A stretch of 64,000 nt of DNA from Closterium sp. NIES-65 (GCA_948144175.1 CANXME010000514.1:30372-94371), one strand, 5' to 3'. Numbered from the stretch's first letter, positions 34,333 to 46,750 are shown. The notes: generated by a model not told the origin, from the sequence alone. A program made the numbers and translations.

Positions 34333-35270
34333 CTTGGTCACCCCTCCCTGCCTCGTCTCTGAGGCATGGCCTCCCGTGTCCTTGTCTCTGGTCTCCCCCG
34401 GTCCCTCCCTACCCTTCCCCCGGGGACTGCCCCTACCTGCGTTCCCTGCGTCGAGGGGCGGCAGCGCGCCGCTCCTCACTCCTCTGAGTTTCCTCCGACA
34501 GAGGCTCCCCAGCAGACTCTCCACATGGACGTGTGGGGCCCAGCCCGCATCCGTGGACAGGGTCACGAGCGTTGCTTCCTGCTGGTGGTTGACGACTACT
34601 CGCGTTACACCACACTCTTCCCCTTGCACCGCAAGGGTGAGGTCACTGAGGTGTCGATCGACTTGATCCGCGCTGCCCGTCTCCAGCTCAGAGAGAGTTT
34701 TGGCTCGGACTTTCCTATTCTGCGTCTGCACTCCGACAGAGGTGGGGAGTTTTCCTCCGACCTTCTGCGAGCCTTCTGTCGTGCGGAGGGCATCCGCTAG
34801 ACGTTCACGCTTCCGGCCTCTCCACAGTAAAATGGGATTGCTGAGCGCCGCATTGGCATGGTCATGGACGTTGCTCGTCCATGATCCATGCGGCTGCTCC
34901 CCATTTTTTGTGGCCGTTCGCGGTTCAGTACGCGGCGCATCAGCTCAACCTTCAGCCCCGGGTCTCCATGCCAGAGACCTCCCCTACTCTGCAGTGGATG
35001 GGGAAGGTTGGCGATGCGTCTGCATTTCGTATCAAGGGATCTCAAGCTTTCGTCCGCGACTTGTCTGCAGACAAGCTGTCTTCCCGTGCTGTTCCCTGCG
35101 TCTTCCTTGGCTTCCCCCCTGACGCGCCTGGTTGGCAGTTTTACCACCCCACCTCGCGCCGTGTTCTGTCTTCCCAGGACGTCACGTTTAACGAGTCAGT
35201 TGCTTACTACCGTCTCTTCCCCTACCGCGCTGCTCCCCTCCTGCCCCCTCAGGTGTGTCCCAGGTAGACG
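34333..35270 (+). pseudogene. Integrase of B2
   Basis: Contains LHMDVWGPA, LVVDDYSRYTTLFPL, LRLHSDRGGEFSSD (second Asp) and, after TAG at 34798 (CAG in relatives), the Glu region with a further TAA in place of CAA in QQNGIAER (near 34826). A frameshift lies at 34875 beside a short deletion. The C-terminal region CVFLGFPPDAPGWQFYHP is preserved. Confidence 0.87.
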
Positions 35271-35990
35271 CAGTCAAGCCTGTCGAGGTAGCTGTTGACT
35301 CTGGTGCTACTAGGGGTGCTGAGCATGAGGGTGCCGGGTCTGGGGGTGCTGAGCCTGAGCGTGCGGAGCCTGGGGGTGCTGGGTCTGGGGGTGCTGAGTT
35401 TGGGGGTGCTGAGGCTGGGGTTGCTGAGTCTGGGGGTGCGGAGCCTGAGGGTGCTGGGCCTGCTCGTGTGGAGTCTGGCGGTGCTGGGCCTGGAGGTTCT
35501 TCGGGTGCTTCGTACCGGTGGGAGCTACTCTCTTCACAGGAGCCGCGCGAGTGGCTTGCTTGGCGCTGGAGCCGTGCTGCTGGAGCTGGTGGTGCTGCCG
35601 GTGCTAGAGGTTCTAATGCTGCTGGGGGTGCTAGAGCCACGGGTCCTGGAGGTGCTCGTACTGGAGGTACTGGAGCTGCTGGGCCTGGTGGTGCTAGTGG
35701 TGCTGGAGCTGCTGGCGGTGCTGGAGCTGGCGGTGCTGCTGGAGTAGGTGCCGCTGGAGGTACTGCAGCCGGAGCTGCTGCGTCTTCCTGTGGTCCTGCT
35801 GGAGCTGGAGCTGCTAGAGGTGCTTGAGCTGGAGGTACTGCTGGAGCCGGTGCTCCTGTGGGTGCTGGAGTTGGCGCTACTGGAGCAGCTTGTGGTACTG
35901 CTGGAGCTGGTGGAACTGCTGGAGTCGGAGCTCACGCTGGGGGTGCTGGTGCTGTCCCTGCTGGTTCTGGAGGTGCTGCGCGACCATGGC
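35255..35990 (+). repeat. Minisatellite hinge of B2
   Basis: 15-bp GGGGGTGCTGAGCCT modules (35295-35450), then GTGCTGGAGCTGCTGG modules (35570-35950) encode a Gly/Ala-rich hinge (GAEPERAEPGGAGSGG, GGAGAGGAAGVGAAGG). Confidence 0.8.
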
Positions 35991-36259
35991 CGTACTTCGT
36001 TCCGCTCCTTGAGCAGGTTCTTGGTCTTCCGCCCTCTACTGGTCCTGCTCCTTCCTTAGGGTGTCCACCGCCTATCTAGTCCGAGTCACAGTTACAGCTG
36101 GCCTCCCCACTGCCTGCTCCTTCTCCCTACACTGGTCCTACTGAAGGTCTTGCTGAGCGTCGTGAGCCTGATTCTCGTCCTGCGTCGCCTGTTCGTGCTA
36201 CTCGCACTGGTCGTCGTGTTCCGCGTCAGCGTCCTCCTGCGGTCCCGGGCACGCACCAG

Positions 36260-36848
36260 ATGACACTGCGTCCTTCCACTGCTCCACAGCGTGTCCCTTT
36301 GCCGTCTTCTCCAGCGTCCTCTCTTCCTGCTCTTGCTGGCCCGGAGTCTGACTCCCTTCGTGCTGCTAGTCCTACTGTCACGCGTCTCCTGTCTACTGCT
36401 ATCACTGACCCTTCCTTTGAGTCCACTGTTGCGTCTGCCTTAGTTGCTGAGCTTGTCGACTTCGCTGCTCACTGTCGTCTAGACTACGCCGCTAATCTTG
36501 TTGCTGAGTCTGAGTCTGTCTGTCCTCCGTCCATTGGGGGTGAGTGTGCTCTTAGCACGGACGTCCTTGAGGACAGGCAGGAGGAGTTCCAGTGTTTTGC
36601 TGCTACTTTTCCTCATCTCGTGTCCATGCTAGTTGCCCCTGAGGGAGACCTGGATGCACCAGACATCCCGATCCCGTGCTCTTACGCAGAGGCAATAGAG
36701 GGTCCCTACTCCTCTCAGTGTCAGACAGCCATGGACGCAGAGATGGCTTCCTGGAAGTCCACAGGCACCTACGTCAACGAGTTTCTCCCACCTAGGGCGA
36801 ACATCGTCACTGGCGTGTGGATTTTCAGGGTGAAGCAGCCGGCGGGTT
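36260..36848 (+). pseudogene. RT N-terminus of B2
   Basis: A frame from MTLRPSTAPQRVP through LVDFAAHCRLDYAANL and MDAEMASWKSTGTYVNEF to VWIFRVKQPAG, where the sequence switches to gypsy. The catalytic half of RT is missing. Confidence 0.87.
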
Positions 36849-37456
36849 AGGGACGGCAACAGTTTTAGGGACGGCAGCTCCCGCCACCACCACCTCTTCT
36901 CATACAGGTGGCAAGACCCTCGAGTTCCTGATACGCTAGAAGGGATACGGCCCCACTGAGGACAGTTGGGTTGCAGAAGCTGATATGGGCAACGCACGGC
37001 GTGCTCTCAAGGACTATCTTGTTAAGCAGGGTGTTTCTCACGCCACCCAGGTTTGAGGGGGGGACGTGTGAGAGTACGACGGCTTAAGCTGGCTTTGCTA
37101 GCTTGCCTGGACTTTATTATGCTATATCTAGCTTGGTTTTTTTTTTCATGCATAGATATGCTTGATTTCATCGGTTATGTGCATTCCTATATTATATTAT
37201 AGTTATAGCACCGAACCAGGTTACGTGTACCGAACTCAAGCCTATTCGTTCCACCGAATTGCTTTCTATTGAGTTTAGGAAGGTTTTGTTCGGGACGCTT
37301 CGCGACCCTCAGAACATTTGCGTAACACTTGGGTAACTAGCCTTGTGTCGAGACTATATATAGCCTCGTGTTGTACCCAGGTGGATCATTCAATTCAAAC
37401 TCCGTTTCCTGAGCTCGATCCTAGATCCTAAACCCTGTCGATCCTATATATAGTCA
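36849..37456 (+). mobile_element. Gypsy chromovirus 3' end with LTR
   Basis: Decayed integrase tail and chromodomain (KTLEFLIR, TAG, KGYGPTEDSWVAEADMGNA) followed by GGGGGGACG and a 390-bp LTR (37067-37456, TGTGAGAGTACGACGG to TATAGTCA). C2 RNase H resumes at 37457. It is the same family as F1 and F2. Confidence 0.85.
37067..37456 (+). repeat. Gypsy LTR
   Basis: Starts TGTGAGAGTACG and ends TATAGTCA. It contains ACTATATATAGCC, a likely TATA region, near 37355. It is about 390 bp, comparable to the F2 LTR. Confidence 0.82.
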
Positions 37457-37960
37457 CTAAAGCTGGTCACCTACATGGTCGTCGACGACGTCGGCGACAA
37501 GAAGAACCAGACAAGCACGGGTGGCTACGTGGTCGTCTTCGGAGGGGCCGCCGTCTCCTCGTCAAGTACGCAACGCTCTCGTGGACCAAGTCGGAATACG
37601 TGGCGGCCACAGAAGCCGGCAAGGAGGTAGGCCAATTGCGCTTCCTTCTTACATAGTTCCAGCTGCTGGACGCTGGGACACCGACCGTACTTCGAGTGGA
37701 CAACAAGTCAGCCATCACGGTCGCCGAGGGCTTGGGGCTACAAGGCAACCTCAAGCACATGGAGTGGTGATACGCCTAGCTGCAGCATATGGTGAAACGC
37801 GAGAAGTTCGTGCTGAAGTACGCCCCTACCACTGAGCAGCCGGCCAACTTCCTGACGAAGGCGCTGCCATTTCCGGCCTTCAACCGGTGCTCCGTCGCAA
37901 TCGGTCAAGTACGCGTAGCCGAATTCGGGGACGGTGATGACGATGTGCAGGAGTAGGTGC
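37457..37960 (+). pseudogene. RNase H of C2
   Basis: Fragments LVTYMVVDDVGDKKNQTSTGG, SEYVAATEAGKE, TVLRVDNKSAITVAEGLGL and QPANFLTKALPFPAFNRCS, broken by a frameshift near 37560 and stops (TAG at about 37654). It ends near the TAG after DDDVQE. Confidence 0.87.
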
Positions 37961-38060
37961 CGTGCCCTTCTGCCTGGCTGGTGGAATAACGTCGTGCTGT
38001 GTGTTGTGTGCATGCCTGCGACAAGGCGTTGTTCTCCGAGGAATACTGCTGCATGGGGAG

Positions 38061-38716
38061 TGTCAATGGGAGTTGTGTGTTGGCCCCGTCCTTGCTTGGG
38101 CGGAGCCAACTCCGTGGTCGCGTGTGTGGGAAGTGCGGCCGACCGACTACGGTGAGCGACGCCGACTTGGGCGCGCAGGTTGATGGGCATGGCCGACCTG
38201 CACGGTTAATGACTTTGGGACGCCACAACCGACTTCTACAGGTGGTCAACGACAGGGCTCGTCGACCTGAGCAGGGTGCTGATTTGGAGGGCGCCGACTT
38301 TAGGAGGTCGACCCGGCGAGGTCAACTTGGGAGGGCGCTGACTTCGTGGCGCCTACCTGGGGAGGCCGGCTTGGTGAAGTTAGCGACTAGCAGGCCTGGT
38401 CGACCAGAAGTGGTTGGCCAGAGGTGGTCGTTGACCTGGGAGGTCGACGAGCACATGGTGCAGCACCTAGTCTGGTTTCCCGATCGACCATGTTACCTGG
38501 TGACGGGGCTCTGCGGAGGTGCGCAACGGTCGCCGAGGTGATTTCAGCGAAGCCGGACTCTGAGGTGGTATCCCGAGGTCAACGTGGCTGATCAGGTGCA
38601 GTTGGCACGTGGTCGGTTTGGCATCTGCGTTGTGCATGTGACGGGGCACAGCACGCCAACCAACTGCGAAGAGGGTGCGCTGCTGCCATGCGGATACAAC
38701 ACATTGCAGCCTGTTA
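38061..38716 (+). repeat. 3' LTR of C2
   Basis: Starts TGTCAATGGGAGTT and shares the GGCCCCGTCCTTGCTTGGGC block with the C1 LTRs (there in minus orientation). Shorter than C1's. The end at TTGCAGCCTGTTACA is approximate. Confidence 0.7.
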
Positions 38717-39234
38717 CAACACTGACTCAACTAGTAACCGGGTTTAATTAGGGGCCTAGGCTTACTAGGCTAGGCAAAGTGGGTGTCGAGGAGTTTGTGC
38801 CAAGGAGAATCGAAGAATAGAGGAGTTCACTTTAGCACACAAGGTACATATAGCAAACTGACAAAGGTGAAAGAGATGTACCACCATACAAGGGAATTGC
38901 ACAACAGCTACACTACAAGCAGATTATAGTAAATAGATATAAATCTATTTTGACACATCCCCTGTATGCCTGAAGTGCTTAACCATGTGCAGAGCCCCCC
39001 TTGAAAGGGTACACATGTAAAACCCCATTACAGGGCGTGGGAACACCAGCAAGGGGCCCCCTCTGAAGCTGACAAGCAGCAACCACCAATCAGCAGCTGA
39101 ACCACCGCGGTGGAACAGGTGCCCGGCTGCGGTTGAACGCCCCCGCAGCAGGTGCACGGTGTGTGAGGAGCACGGGTACGGGTAGCGGGTTCGGGTAGCA
39201 ACTAGGTGCTGTATGGGATGGGTCGCACGGGGTT
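38717..39234. other. Unassigned sequence
   Basis: No gene or recognised mobile element seen. It passes into the G-rich minisatellite on the right. Confidence 0.5.
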
Positions 39235-39880
39235 GATGGGCAGCACGAGATTGGGCAGCACAGACCGGGTGGGGCATGAGCGAGAAATAACAGCACAGGT
39301 GGGGCACAAACGGGTACGGTCAGCACGGGTGGGGCACGGGCAGAACACACGGGCACAACTGGGCCGCACGGGCAGAATGGGGTAGGACACATGCTGAACG
39401 GGGCAACACGGCACGAGAACGGGCACGATATAGGCAGAACTGAGCAGGACACTGGCTGAACGGGGCAACACGGGCAGAACAGGGGAACATGGGCACAACG
39501 GGGCAACACGGGCACAACGGGGCAGCACGGGCAGAACGGGCAGCACAGGCAGAACGGGGTAGGACACGGGCTGAACGGGGCAACACGGCATGGAACGGGC
39601 ACGACACAGGTAGAATTGGGCAGGAAACGGGCTGAACGGGGCAACACGCGCAGAACGGGGCAACATGGGTAGAACGGGGCAACATGGGCAGAGCGGGGCA
39701 GCACGGGCATAACGGGCAGCACGGGCAGAACTGGGCAGGACACGGGCTGAATGGGGCAACACAGGCAGACACATGATGTACGGGTGAAACGGGTGGGGCA
39801 CAGCCGGGTACGGACAGCACGGGTGTAACGGGTGGGGCATGACCGGGTACAGACAGTACGGGTGCTGGACGTGGTGCAAA
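39235..39880. repeat. GGGCA/ACGGG minisatellite
   Basis: About 650 bp of imperfect short modules such as ACGGGCAGAACGGGGCAACA, with sub-repeats of 15-30 bp. Long minus-strand frames rich in C, P and V (CPVLPVLPRSARV) are by-products of the repeat. Confidence 0.85.
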
Positions 39881-40029
39881 GACGGACGATGACTTCAACG
39901 ACCAACATGGATGTAACGGTTTGGGTCGCGGTGGAAAATCCAGACGTGAGGGCAGATCGGGTGCTGGTGGCAAAATGAAAGGGAGCTGATCGTATTGTGA
40001 GAAGGAAGGGCATCCTTGGTTCTCGTGGT

Positions 40030-41870
40030 ACTAAGAGTAGGTGGGTTACTTATTCGTGTGGATGGTAGTAAGAGTAAGTGTGTTACTTACCCATATGGAT
40101 GGTACTAACACATAAGTGTGTTACTTACCCATATAGATGGTACTAAGAGTAAGTGCGTTACTTACACAAGGGGATGGTACTAAGAGTACGTGCGTTTCTT
40201 ACCCATGTGAATGGTACTATGAGTAAGTGCGTTACTTACCCAAGTGGATGGTACTAAGAGTAAATGCGTTACCTACCCATGTGGATTCTACTAACATTGT
40301 GTGCATTACTTACCCAAATGGATGGTACTAAGAGTATGTGTATTACTTACACACGCGTAAAAGTAAGTGCACTACTTACCCATGTGGGTGGTACAAAGAG
40401 TAAGTGCGTTACTTACCCATGTGGATGGTAACAAAAGGAAGTGCATCTCTTACCCATGTAGATGGTACTAAGAGTAAGTGCGTTAGTTACCCATAAATAT
40501 GGTACTATGAATGAGTGTGTTATTTACCCATGTGGACGGTACTAGGAGTATGTGCACTACTTACCCATGTGGATGGTACTAAAAGTAAGTGCGTTACTCA
40601 CCCATGTTGATAGTACAAACATTATATGTGTTACTTACCCATATGGATGGTATTAAGAGTAAGTGTGTTGGTTACACATATGATTGGTACTGAGTAAGCG
40701 CGTTACTTGCACATATGTATCGTACTAAGAGTAAATCCGTTACCTACCTATGTGGATGGTACTAAGAGTAAGAGCGTTTGTTACCTATGTGGATGGTACT
40801 CAAATTAAGTCCGTTACTTACCTATGGGTACGTTACGTACCCATATGGATGGTACTAAGAGTAAGTGCATCACTTACACATGTGGATGGTACTGAGTAAG
40901 TGCGTTCCTCACATATATGGATCGTACTAAGAGTAAATGCATCACTTACCTATGTGGATTGTACTAAGAGCAAGTGCATTACTTACTCATGCGGATGGTA
41001 CTAAGGGTAAGTGCGTTACCCATGTGGATGGTACTAAGGGTTAGTGCATTACTTAGACATGTGGATGGTACTAAGAATAAGTGTGATACTTCTCCCATGT
41101 GGATGATACAAAAACTAAGTGCATTACTTACCAACTAGATCGTACTTAGTATATGTGCACAACTTATACATATGGATGGTATTGATGATACTTTGAGTAA
41201 ATGCGTTACTTACCCATGTGGATGGTACTAAGAATAAGTACGTTACTTACCCATGTGGATCGTACTAAACGTAAGTGCGTTACTTACCCATATGGATGGT
41301 TCTAAGAAAAAGAGCGTTCGTTACCCATGTGGCTGGTACTAAAAGTAAGTGCGCTACTTACCCATGTGGATGCTACCAACATTATGCACGTTACTTACCC
41401 AAATGGATTGTACTAAGAGTAAGTGCGTTAGTACTGAGTAAGTGCGTTCCTCACATATATGGATCGTACTAAGAGTAAATGCATCACTTACCGATGTGGA
41501 TTGTACTAAGAGGAAGTGCGTTACTTACTCATGCGGATGGTACTAAGAGTAAGTGCGTTACCCTAAACACGCGCGGATGGTACTAAGAGTAAGTGCGTTA
41601 GTTAGACATTTCGACGGTAATAACACTAAGTGCGATACTTTCCCATGTGGATGATACTAAAACTAAGTGAGTTACTTACCCTTAGAGATCATACTAAGAG
41701 TATGTGTATTGCTTATACATATGGATGGTTCTGAATATGCTCATGATTTGCACATATGGATCATAGTATGAGTAAATGTGTTACTAACTTACCCATGTGG
41801 ATGGTACTAAAAGTAAGTGCGTCACTTACCTATGTGGATGGTACTAATATAATGTGCATTACTTCCCCAT
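40030..41870. repeat. 37-bp minisatellite, about 50 degenerate copies
   Basis: The consensus runs GGATGGTACTAAGAGTAAGT then GCGTTACTTACCCATGT (37 bp). Copies diverge by substitutions and small indels; some carry variants such as ACATTATGTGC or CATATGGATCG. A block near 40900-40990 recurs near 41440-41530, indicating local duplication of several units. No coding sequence. Confidence 0.93.
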
Positions 41871-41879
41871 ATACCGTCT

Positions 41880-43565
41880 CCGTCGAGATGTCGGTCGGCG
41901 GGTTAACTTGCGCCCGCCCTGATGCCGGCCCATGCTCCGACTTTCACACCTCGAGCGACATTCTTTCGTAGAACACCCATGTCCGACGTGGCGACCACCC
42001 GGTTTTCGGTGATGTCGAGGAGCTCCCAGCCCTTGCTCTCCTCTGACACGCCAAAGTGAAGGTCCTATCTGGCCTTCGGCTTCAGCTTCTTACCGCGCTG
42101 CTGCTCGAGGAAAAGAAATTGCGCCATGCAGCCCAACACGCGGGCCAGAGATAAGTCGGACTTCTTTCCGGTGAAGTACAGCATCATCCCCGGCGGCAGC
42201 GTCAACCCCTCCATGCAGCTGCGGACCCAGACGGCCTGCCGCAGAGCAAGGTGCCACCAGTGGTGCTGCTCGCCCATATGCAGCAGCATCGTCCGCACCG
42301 ACTCCACCACCGTCCGCATCTCCCGCTCCGCCATGCCATTCTGCTGCGGGGTGTACGGGTAGGTGAGGTCGTGGATGATCCCCTTGCCGTCCACGAAAGC
42401 GGTGAACTCCTTCTCGAGGAACTCCCCTCCCCGGTCAAAGCCCAACATCAGGACCGACTTCTTCGTCTGCCGCTCAGCCATCGCTAGCCACTATACGAAC
42501 TCCTGCAACACATGGGACTTCTTTGCGACCGGCCTCATCCACACGGAACGGGTCTTGCAGTCTTTCAGCAGCAAAAAGTACAGGCTTCTGTCCTTGGCAG
42601 CCACCCGAAACGGCCCGCACAAGTTGATGTACACGACAGCCAGCACGTCGTGGGCGTCGAAACCTTGGTCGGAGAAGGTGTGCCTCGCCAGCTTCCTGCC
42701 GACGCACAAGACACAAGGCGAGACGGTACCGGCCGACGGCTTGATGTCCAGGCTGGTGGCGACTTTGTGCTTTGCCGAGCTCGTTATGATGTCGACGCCA
42801 ACATGCACAAGCCTTGCGTGCCACATGCCCGCCGTCGACTTCGTCGCCGAGACTATCGCTCGCAGGGCCACCACATCCGTCATGGGCGCTGTTGACTTCG
42901 CCGAGCAGGGACGCAGGTCGGTGCGGAGGACTTGGCTAGTGTAGGACGCTCGACCGAGCACTTCCCTTGTCGCCGTAACGAGCAACATCCTGTCGCCATC
43001 TTTCTGCAGCTTCACGCCGTTCTTCTTCAGCTGGCCAGCCGACAACAGGTTCGCATGCATGCCCGGGACGTAGAGCACGTCGAGGATCAGCACCTGCTTC
43101 CCGGCCTTCCCTTGTAAAGGGACTATGCCTCGACCCTGGACGTCCTGCAGCGCCTCGTTGAAGCCGCGCACGTACTTGACGTCGCCGCTCGGCTGCAGGT
43201 CGACGAAGACCTCCTTCGTCCCCATCAGGTGGTGCGAGCAGCCGCTGTCAAGCAGGACCATTGCACAGCTGCCGCCATCGCCTGGAAGTCCTCGCAGCGA
43301 GCACGACGCCTCCTTGCCGTCTCGCCCTTTGCTGCCAGCAGAGGAGTCGGCGTCCTTCGCCGAGGTCGACTTGGTCGACTGCTTTTCCTTGCGCGACGGT
43401 ATCCTCGACGTGGACGACAGCTGGCCGACCTCCCGCAGGCTCCCTTGGCGTCATCGTTGTCGGAACCAATACGGTCGGGGCACTCAAAGGAGAGATGGTT
43501 GGGGCTGTGGCAGATCCAGCACTCTCGACGCCGACCTCCTCCTCACTACGGTCGGGGCACTCTTT
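41880..43565 (-). mobile_element. Copia fragment C3
   Basis: Minus-strand C-family fragment from the gag zinc-knuckle region through protease to integrase. It lacks LTRs, RT and RNase H. It abuts the 37-bp satellite on one side and the LINE on the other. Confidence 0.87.
42065..43261 (-). pseudogene. Protease-integrase of C3
   Basis: Minus strand: MVLLDSGCSHHLMGTKE (protease active site), LYVPGMHANLLSAGQL, pre-integrase HARLVHVGVD and CVLCVGRKLARH, then VVYINLCGPF, where the first catalytic Asp is Asn. TAG near 42490 splits the core. The rest has LGFDRGGEFLEKEF (second Asp), TPQQNGMAERE (Glu) and LARVLGCMAQFLF. It provides the intact comparison for C1's TAG at 20720 and frameshift at 21720. 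Confidence 0.9.
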
Positions 43566-43600
43566 TAGAGCAGGCTCAGCGGTTTTAGAGGCTCCGCATC

Positions 43601-44740
43601 TTATGAGTTGTAGGTGGGCTTTGAGGAGTTGTACGGCTGCTTCATTGTACTGAGGGGAGAGGGCACAATGGAGCTGGATGCGGCTGACGAGTCGTACGAG
43701 GTGGTCGATAGTGCCGGTAACCCGTTTGTGCTCAACCGTTTGAAGCTAAGGGTGAGGGCTAGTTTCCAAGAGTCCCATGCTTCGAAGGAAGAGCGTGAAG
43801 GCAAAGAAGGGAGGTGAGGTTCGAGCATGGCAGCCGCTTGGGGCCGGCGGATGAGAGAAGAGCTGAAATGCCATGGTCGTGGTGCCACGGTCGGGTTGTC
43901 AAAGGTAAGGGTGCAGAGGCAGGCAAAGGAATAGTAAAAAATGTTAGTGGGGGTATAGAGGAATGATGTTTCAGAGGTCTGTGGGAGGAATGAGCTAGAT
44001 AGATAGATTCGATCTAGTCTAGAGGCGGGCGGGAGAACTACACCAGTACCGACCCAGCCAGTGTGGTCAAAGTAGGAGAGCACAAAGATGGCAAGGTGGA
44101 GTGAGCGGTACTCGTCAGACAATGTGTGTCGTCAACGGGAGATTGGACACCATAGTGGCCTCATTTGGTTAATGACCAGAAAATGGGCGGTTACGGTCTA
44201 AAGGGTAGACCACCGAGTTAAAGTCACCGGCGAGATCGTAGCTGTAGCTGTAGTGGGTTGTTCCAATGCGGGTGTCAGGATGGATATCCACCAGTAAACT
44301 GGACAATATGGGATCTCCACAAGTAAATTGGACGACGATAAGTTTAGCCAATACGGGTTGTTCGTTGGACAGGCGCTGGCATGTCTCGTAGCATAGATAG
44401 CAAGGAGGCTCAGCTCATGCAAGAAATTGTTGTGTACAGATAGGAGGCGGCCATCGACGGAGGGGGACGAGGAGGTGAGAGAGACTACTCTATTGAAGGA
44501 TAGGATGGGGATGCCACCATGTTGCCCATTTGAATTCAATGCATATAGGGTGGGTGCATTTACTGAAGAGTGTGGGCGGAGCTGGAGTTACGGTCTAGGC
44601 AGCAATTTAGCAAGACGTGTGTCCACTAAAATATGTATGTCAGTGTGCGGAGGGGAGTTGGAAAGCCAACGCTTTAAAGCACTTCATTTAACCAGCATAT
44701 TATGGCCGTTGATGTTGAGACAACGAGCTCACATGGGCGT
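43601..44740 (-). pseudogene. L1-type endonuclease domain
   Basis: Minus-strand frames, shifted against each other, give the family blocks in the right order: LNINGHNMLVK (start), LKRWLSNSPPHTDIHILVDTRL, PILSFNRVVSLTSSSPSVDGR, AGDFNSVVYPLDRNRPF (the GDFN motif) and RLDRIYLSSSFLPQT (near the end). The catalytic Glu usually found in an ETHL motif reads DTRL. The domain nicks target DNA to prime LINE reverse transcription. Several frameshifts make this copy dead. Confidence 0.68.
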
Positions 44741-45369
44741 TAACATTCTACTAATTGGAGGCCCATCGCGCAGAAGGGTACGCGAATCCACGTGCTTAGG
44801 AGTTTGTATGGGGGGGGGGGGGGTAAGAAGTTGTTGGAGGCTGTGGGTACCAAGAAAGAGAACAAATATTATGTCCTGAAAGTGTATATTAATGGTTGAG
44901 TGATATGTGACGTGTGTTGATGGGAGAGAGACTAAGGGTAACATCTTGTTGTTGGGATGAATGAGTTGTATTGGAGGAGGGAGCGCTATGGTTCCAAGGA
45001 GCAACGAGGAAATAATTTCATACATTAAGATAGGCTCACAAAATTAGTCAACAGATACTAGAGAGAAACATGCTGAACAAACAAGAAAGGACTGCCAGAG
45101 GGGGACTCTATCCAGTTCCCTGAGGGGTGACGAGTCTAAGGGTGGCACAAAATGCTGCCACGTGGTGCCTTTACGGCAAGGTGAGAGCGCGCCAAGGGCC
45201 AAAGGAATCCTTAGCAGCCGGGCGGTAGGCCGTGGCCTTCACGCGGGCGGAGTAGGGGTTGGAGTGGAGGTGCACTATGGCGCTGTCGACGGTGGGCCAC
45301 AGACGAATTCGCAGAGTGAGCAAATCGAGAGTTCGACATTAGTATCTTAACCAGTGAAGAGGAGACTGA

Positions 45370-46750
45370 GGTCATTGTGAAAGGTGGTGGGGCCAGTGTG
45401 GGTCCCCAGAATGTTCCCTGAGAAGGTCAGGGCAGGAGGTAGACAGAGAGAGTCCAAGGGGAGGGGGATGGGGGATAGAGGGCAGGCACACAAAGAAGAC
45501 GGCAGGGACAGGGTAGTGAGAGTGGGAGAAATTTGTGCCAAGGGAATGAGGAAGCATGAAGATTGTAGCAAAACGTAAGGTCGGAAGGGAGAGGAGAAAC
45601 ATGGGCTCCGAAAGGGAGGGAAACATAGGCGCAGCGCGGCCGAGACTAGGGCTTAAGAAAGGCACGAATCGAGAACATGGGGGGGGAGAGAGGTGGAGGG
45701 GACGGAGCGAATCAAGGGAAAGGGATGGAGACCCGTGAAGGGGGGTAATGGGGCAAACGTAAGATCGGTAGTAATGAGAAGGTGTAGAACGGAGAGAGCG
45801 CGGTGGTAGGAGGGAGGGGACGGGCAAAATGAGGATGGGGGGCATGAACAGTGGGTGCAAGGGACAAGCGAGAGGAGGCGGGGGAGGGGGCAGGGCAGGG
45901 GAAGGGGATGGAAAATGGATAAATTGAGTTATGGGGCGGGGCAGAAGATTGAACAAAGTGAGAAAGTGCAAGACAAAGAGGGTGGACACAGAGTGGTGGT
46001 AAGGGGGAGGGGAGGGGCGAAATGAGGATGGGGTACAAGAGCAGCAGGTACGAGGGGAGAGTGAGAAGAGGCAGGTAAAGGTGCAGGGCACGAGGAGAGC
46101 TGAAATGGGAGACAATGAGGGCAGGCACCCCGATGTAAAGGTTGAGGGCAGGAAGGATGGGGACGAAAAGGGCGAGGATGAGGGAGAAGAGGGCAGTAGG
46201 GCCTGAGAGCGACGGAGAGGGGGAAAGCGATGGCTAAGAGGTCGAGGGAGGGATATAACGTAAGGAGGGGGCGGACAGGCAGAGGGGATAAAGGGGGTAG
46301 AGCCGGGGAAGAGGAGGAGAGCTGGGCAGGGGAAGTGCGGTGGAGGGTGTGCGACTCAGCCAAGGGAGAGAGGGTGAGAGTGGGACGGCGAAAGAGATGA
46401 AAGGGGAAGGCGGGGGGAAAGACGCGATGTGCGGCCTCGGGGAAGGCATAACAAGGGCAGGGGCGAGGTGCACCGGGGGGCGGGGTAGAAAGGTGGATTA
46501 GGTGAAGGTCGTGGGGAGAAGAAACTCAAGCGGTGAGCGGGAGGGAAGGGGAGGGATCAAACGGACCAAAAGAGCAGGGGAGAAAAAGAGTCGTCATAAG
46601 GCCAGGGGAAGGGCTGAACAAGGGCGGGGGGGAGAGGATAGGAGTGGAGCAGTGGGAAGCAGGGGATGTTGGCTAAGGGGGATGCAATACCAGGAGAAAA
46701 AACGATTGGGGAGAGAAGGATAAATGGTGCATAAACAAGGGCAGAGAGAG
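45370..46750. repeat. 1.4-kb purine-rich segment, strand-asymmetric
   Basis: The plus strand is overwhelmingly G and A, with blocks of about 200 bp that resemble each other (for example around 45810 and 46005, both with AAATGAGGATGGGG). On the minus strand it reads as Pro/Ser/Leu-rich frames up to 247 codons. It lies between ORF1-like and endonuclease sequences of the LINE. Confidence 0.8.

Larger units (their letters stand above)
34333..36848 (+). mobile_element. Copia fragment B2 inside C2
   Basis: A B-family fragment without LTRs: pre-integrase and integrase, repetitive hinge, and the start of RT, joined directly to a gypsy 3' end at 36849. The left junction is in C2 at GGTCGGCTC. No target duplication is seen. 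Confidence 0.85.
33370..38716 (+). mobile_element. Copia element C2, relative of C1, interrupted
   Basis: Plus-strand C-family pol: hinge and RT at 33370-34332, RNase H at 37457-37960, then a polypurine tract (GCATGGGGAG, 38051-38060) and a 3' LTR from 38061. Copia fragment B2 and a gypsy end occupy 34333-37456, and about 200 bp of C2 between RT and RNase H is lost there. The 5' half is absent. More decayed than C1. Confidence 0.88.

Noticed and set aside
39090..40013. 307-codon minus-strand Cys/Pro/Val frame
   Set aside because: Produced by the GGGCA/ACGGG minisatellite; all three minus frames are similarly open.
40030..41870. CRISPR-like regular repeats
   Set aside because: The 37-bp units are head to tail without unique spacers, they are degenerate, and the context is eukaryotic.
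45372..46115. 247-codon minus-strand frame
   Set aside because: Pro/Ser/Leu frame explained by the polypurine tract on the other strand; no domain seen.
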